From contig JAISZE010000013.1 of assembly GCA_031269405.1 (NCBI GenBank), positions 1 to 5,285 of the forward strand: 5,285 nucleotides of DNA, written 5' to 3'. How positions within the stretch are numbered: the stretch's first letter is position 1; the number at the start of each line of letters is the position of its first letter. The notes under the pieces are model-generated. The model had not been told where the DNA came from. It did not search any database and saw only the letters and a program-made list of their open reading frames with translations. Shown here piece after piece: positions 5,281 to 5,285 of the stretch. Made by a program: the position numbers and the translations under genes. This stretch comes from Treponema sp. Lineage in GTDB: Bacteria; Spirochaetota; Spirochaetia; Treponematales; Breznakiellaceae.

Positions 5281-5285
5281 TCGGC

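Overview
The window looks like chromosomal DNA from a spirochaete, most likely a GC-rich member of the Treponema group. The evidence is the C-terminal part of an apparent archaeal-type (class I) lysyl-tRNA synthetase, an enzyme form found in Borrelia and Treponema but in few other bacteria, together with a very large membrane-anchored ATPase/TPR-like protein of a style common in treponemes. The genus is an inference from protein character, not from a database match.

Layout. Positions 1-636 (+) hold the 3' part of the class I LysRS gene. A convergent, mostly non-coding stretch follows (637-1024). It holds a GC-rich hairpin, a short sequence related in inverted orientation to the right end of the window, an elongator tRNA-Met gene on the minus strand (800-872), a strongly folded tRNA leader, a promoter with a perfect TTGACA -35 box, and a hairpin just after the next gene. 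Two minus-strand protein genes fill the rest. Transcribed first is a 957-residue protein (5086-2213) with one N-terminal membrane segment, a STAND/AAA_16-like centre with damaged nucleotide-binding motifs, and a C-terminal TPR array. It is followed after 48 bases by a 379-residue Gfo/Idh/MocA-family NAD(P)-dependent oxidoreductase (2164-1025). The last 200 bases (5087-5285) hold no convincing gene but are dense in inverted repeats that look like ends of IS200/IS605-type or similar small mobile elements.

How the parts may fit together. The two minus-strand genes are probably co-transcribed, with a possible internal promoter for the oxidoreductase. The large protein looks like a membrane-tethered signalling or scaffold protein derived from the cyclase-ATPase-TPR regulator architecture that has lost catalytic residues; its ligand and partners are unknown. 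The oxidoreductase probably acts on a sugar or cyclitol. The tRNA-Met has its own promoter and is unlikely to depend on the operon.

The points most worth a second look are the degenerate STAND-like protein, the C at position 55 of the tRNA-Met, the structured tRNA leader, and the pair of related repeat remnants lying in inverted orientation on either side of the tRNA and the two-gene operon.
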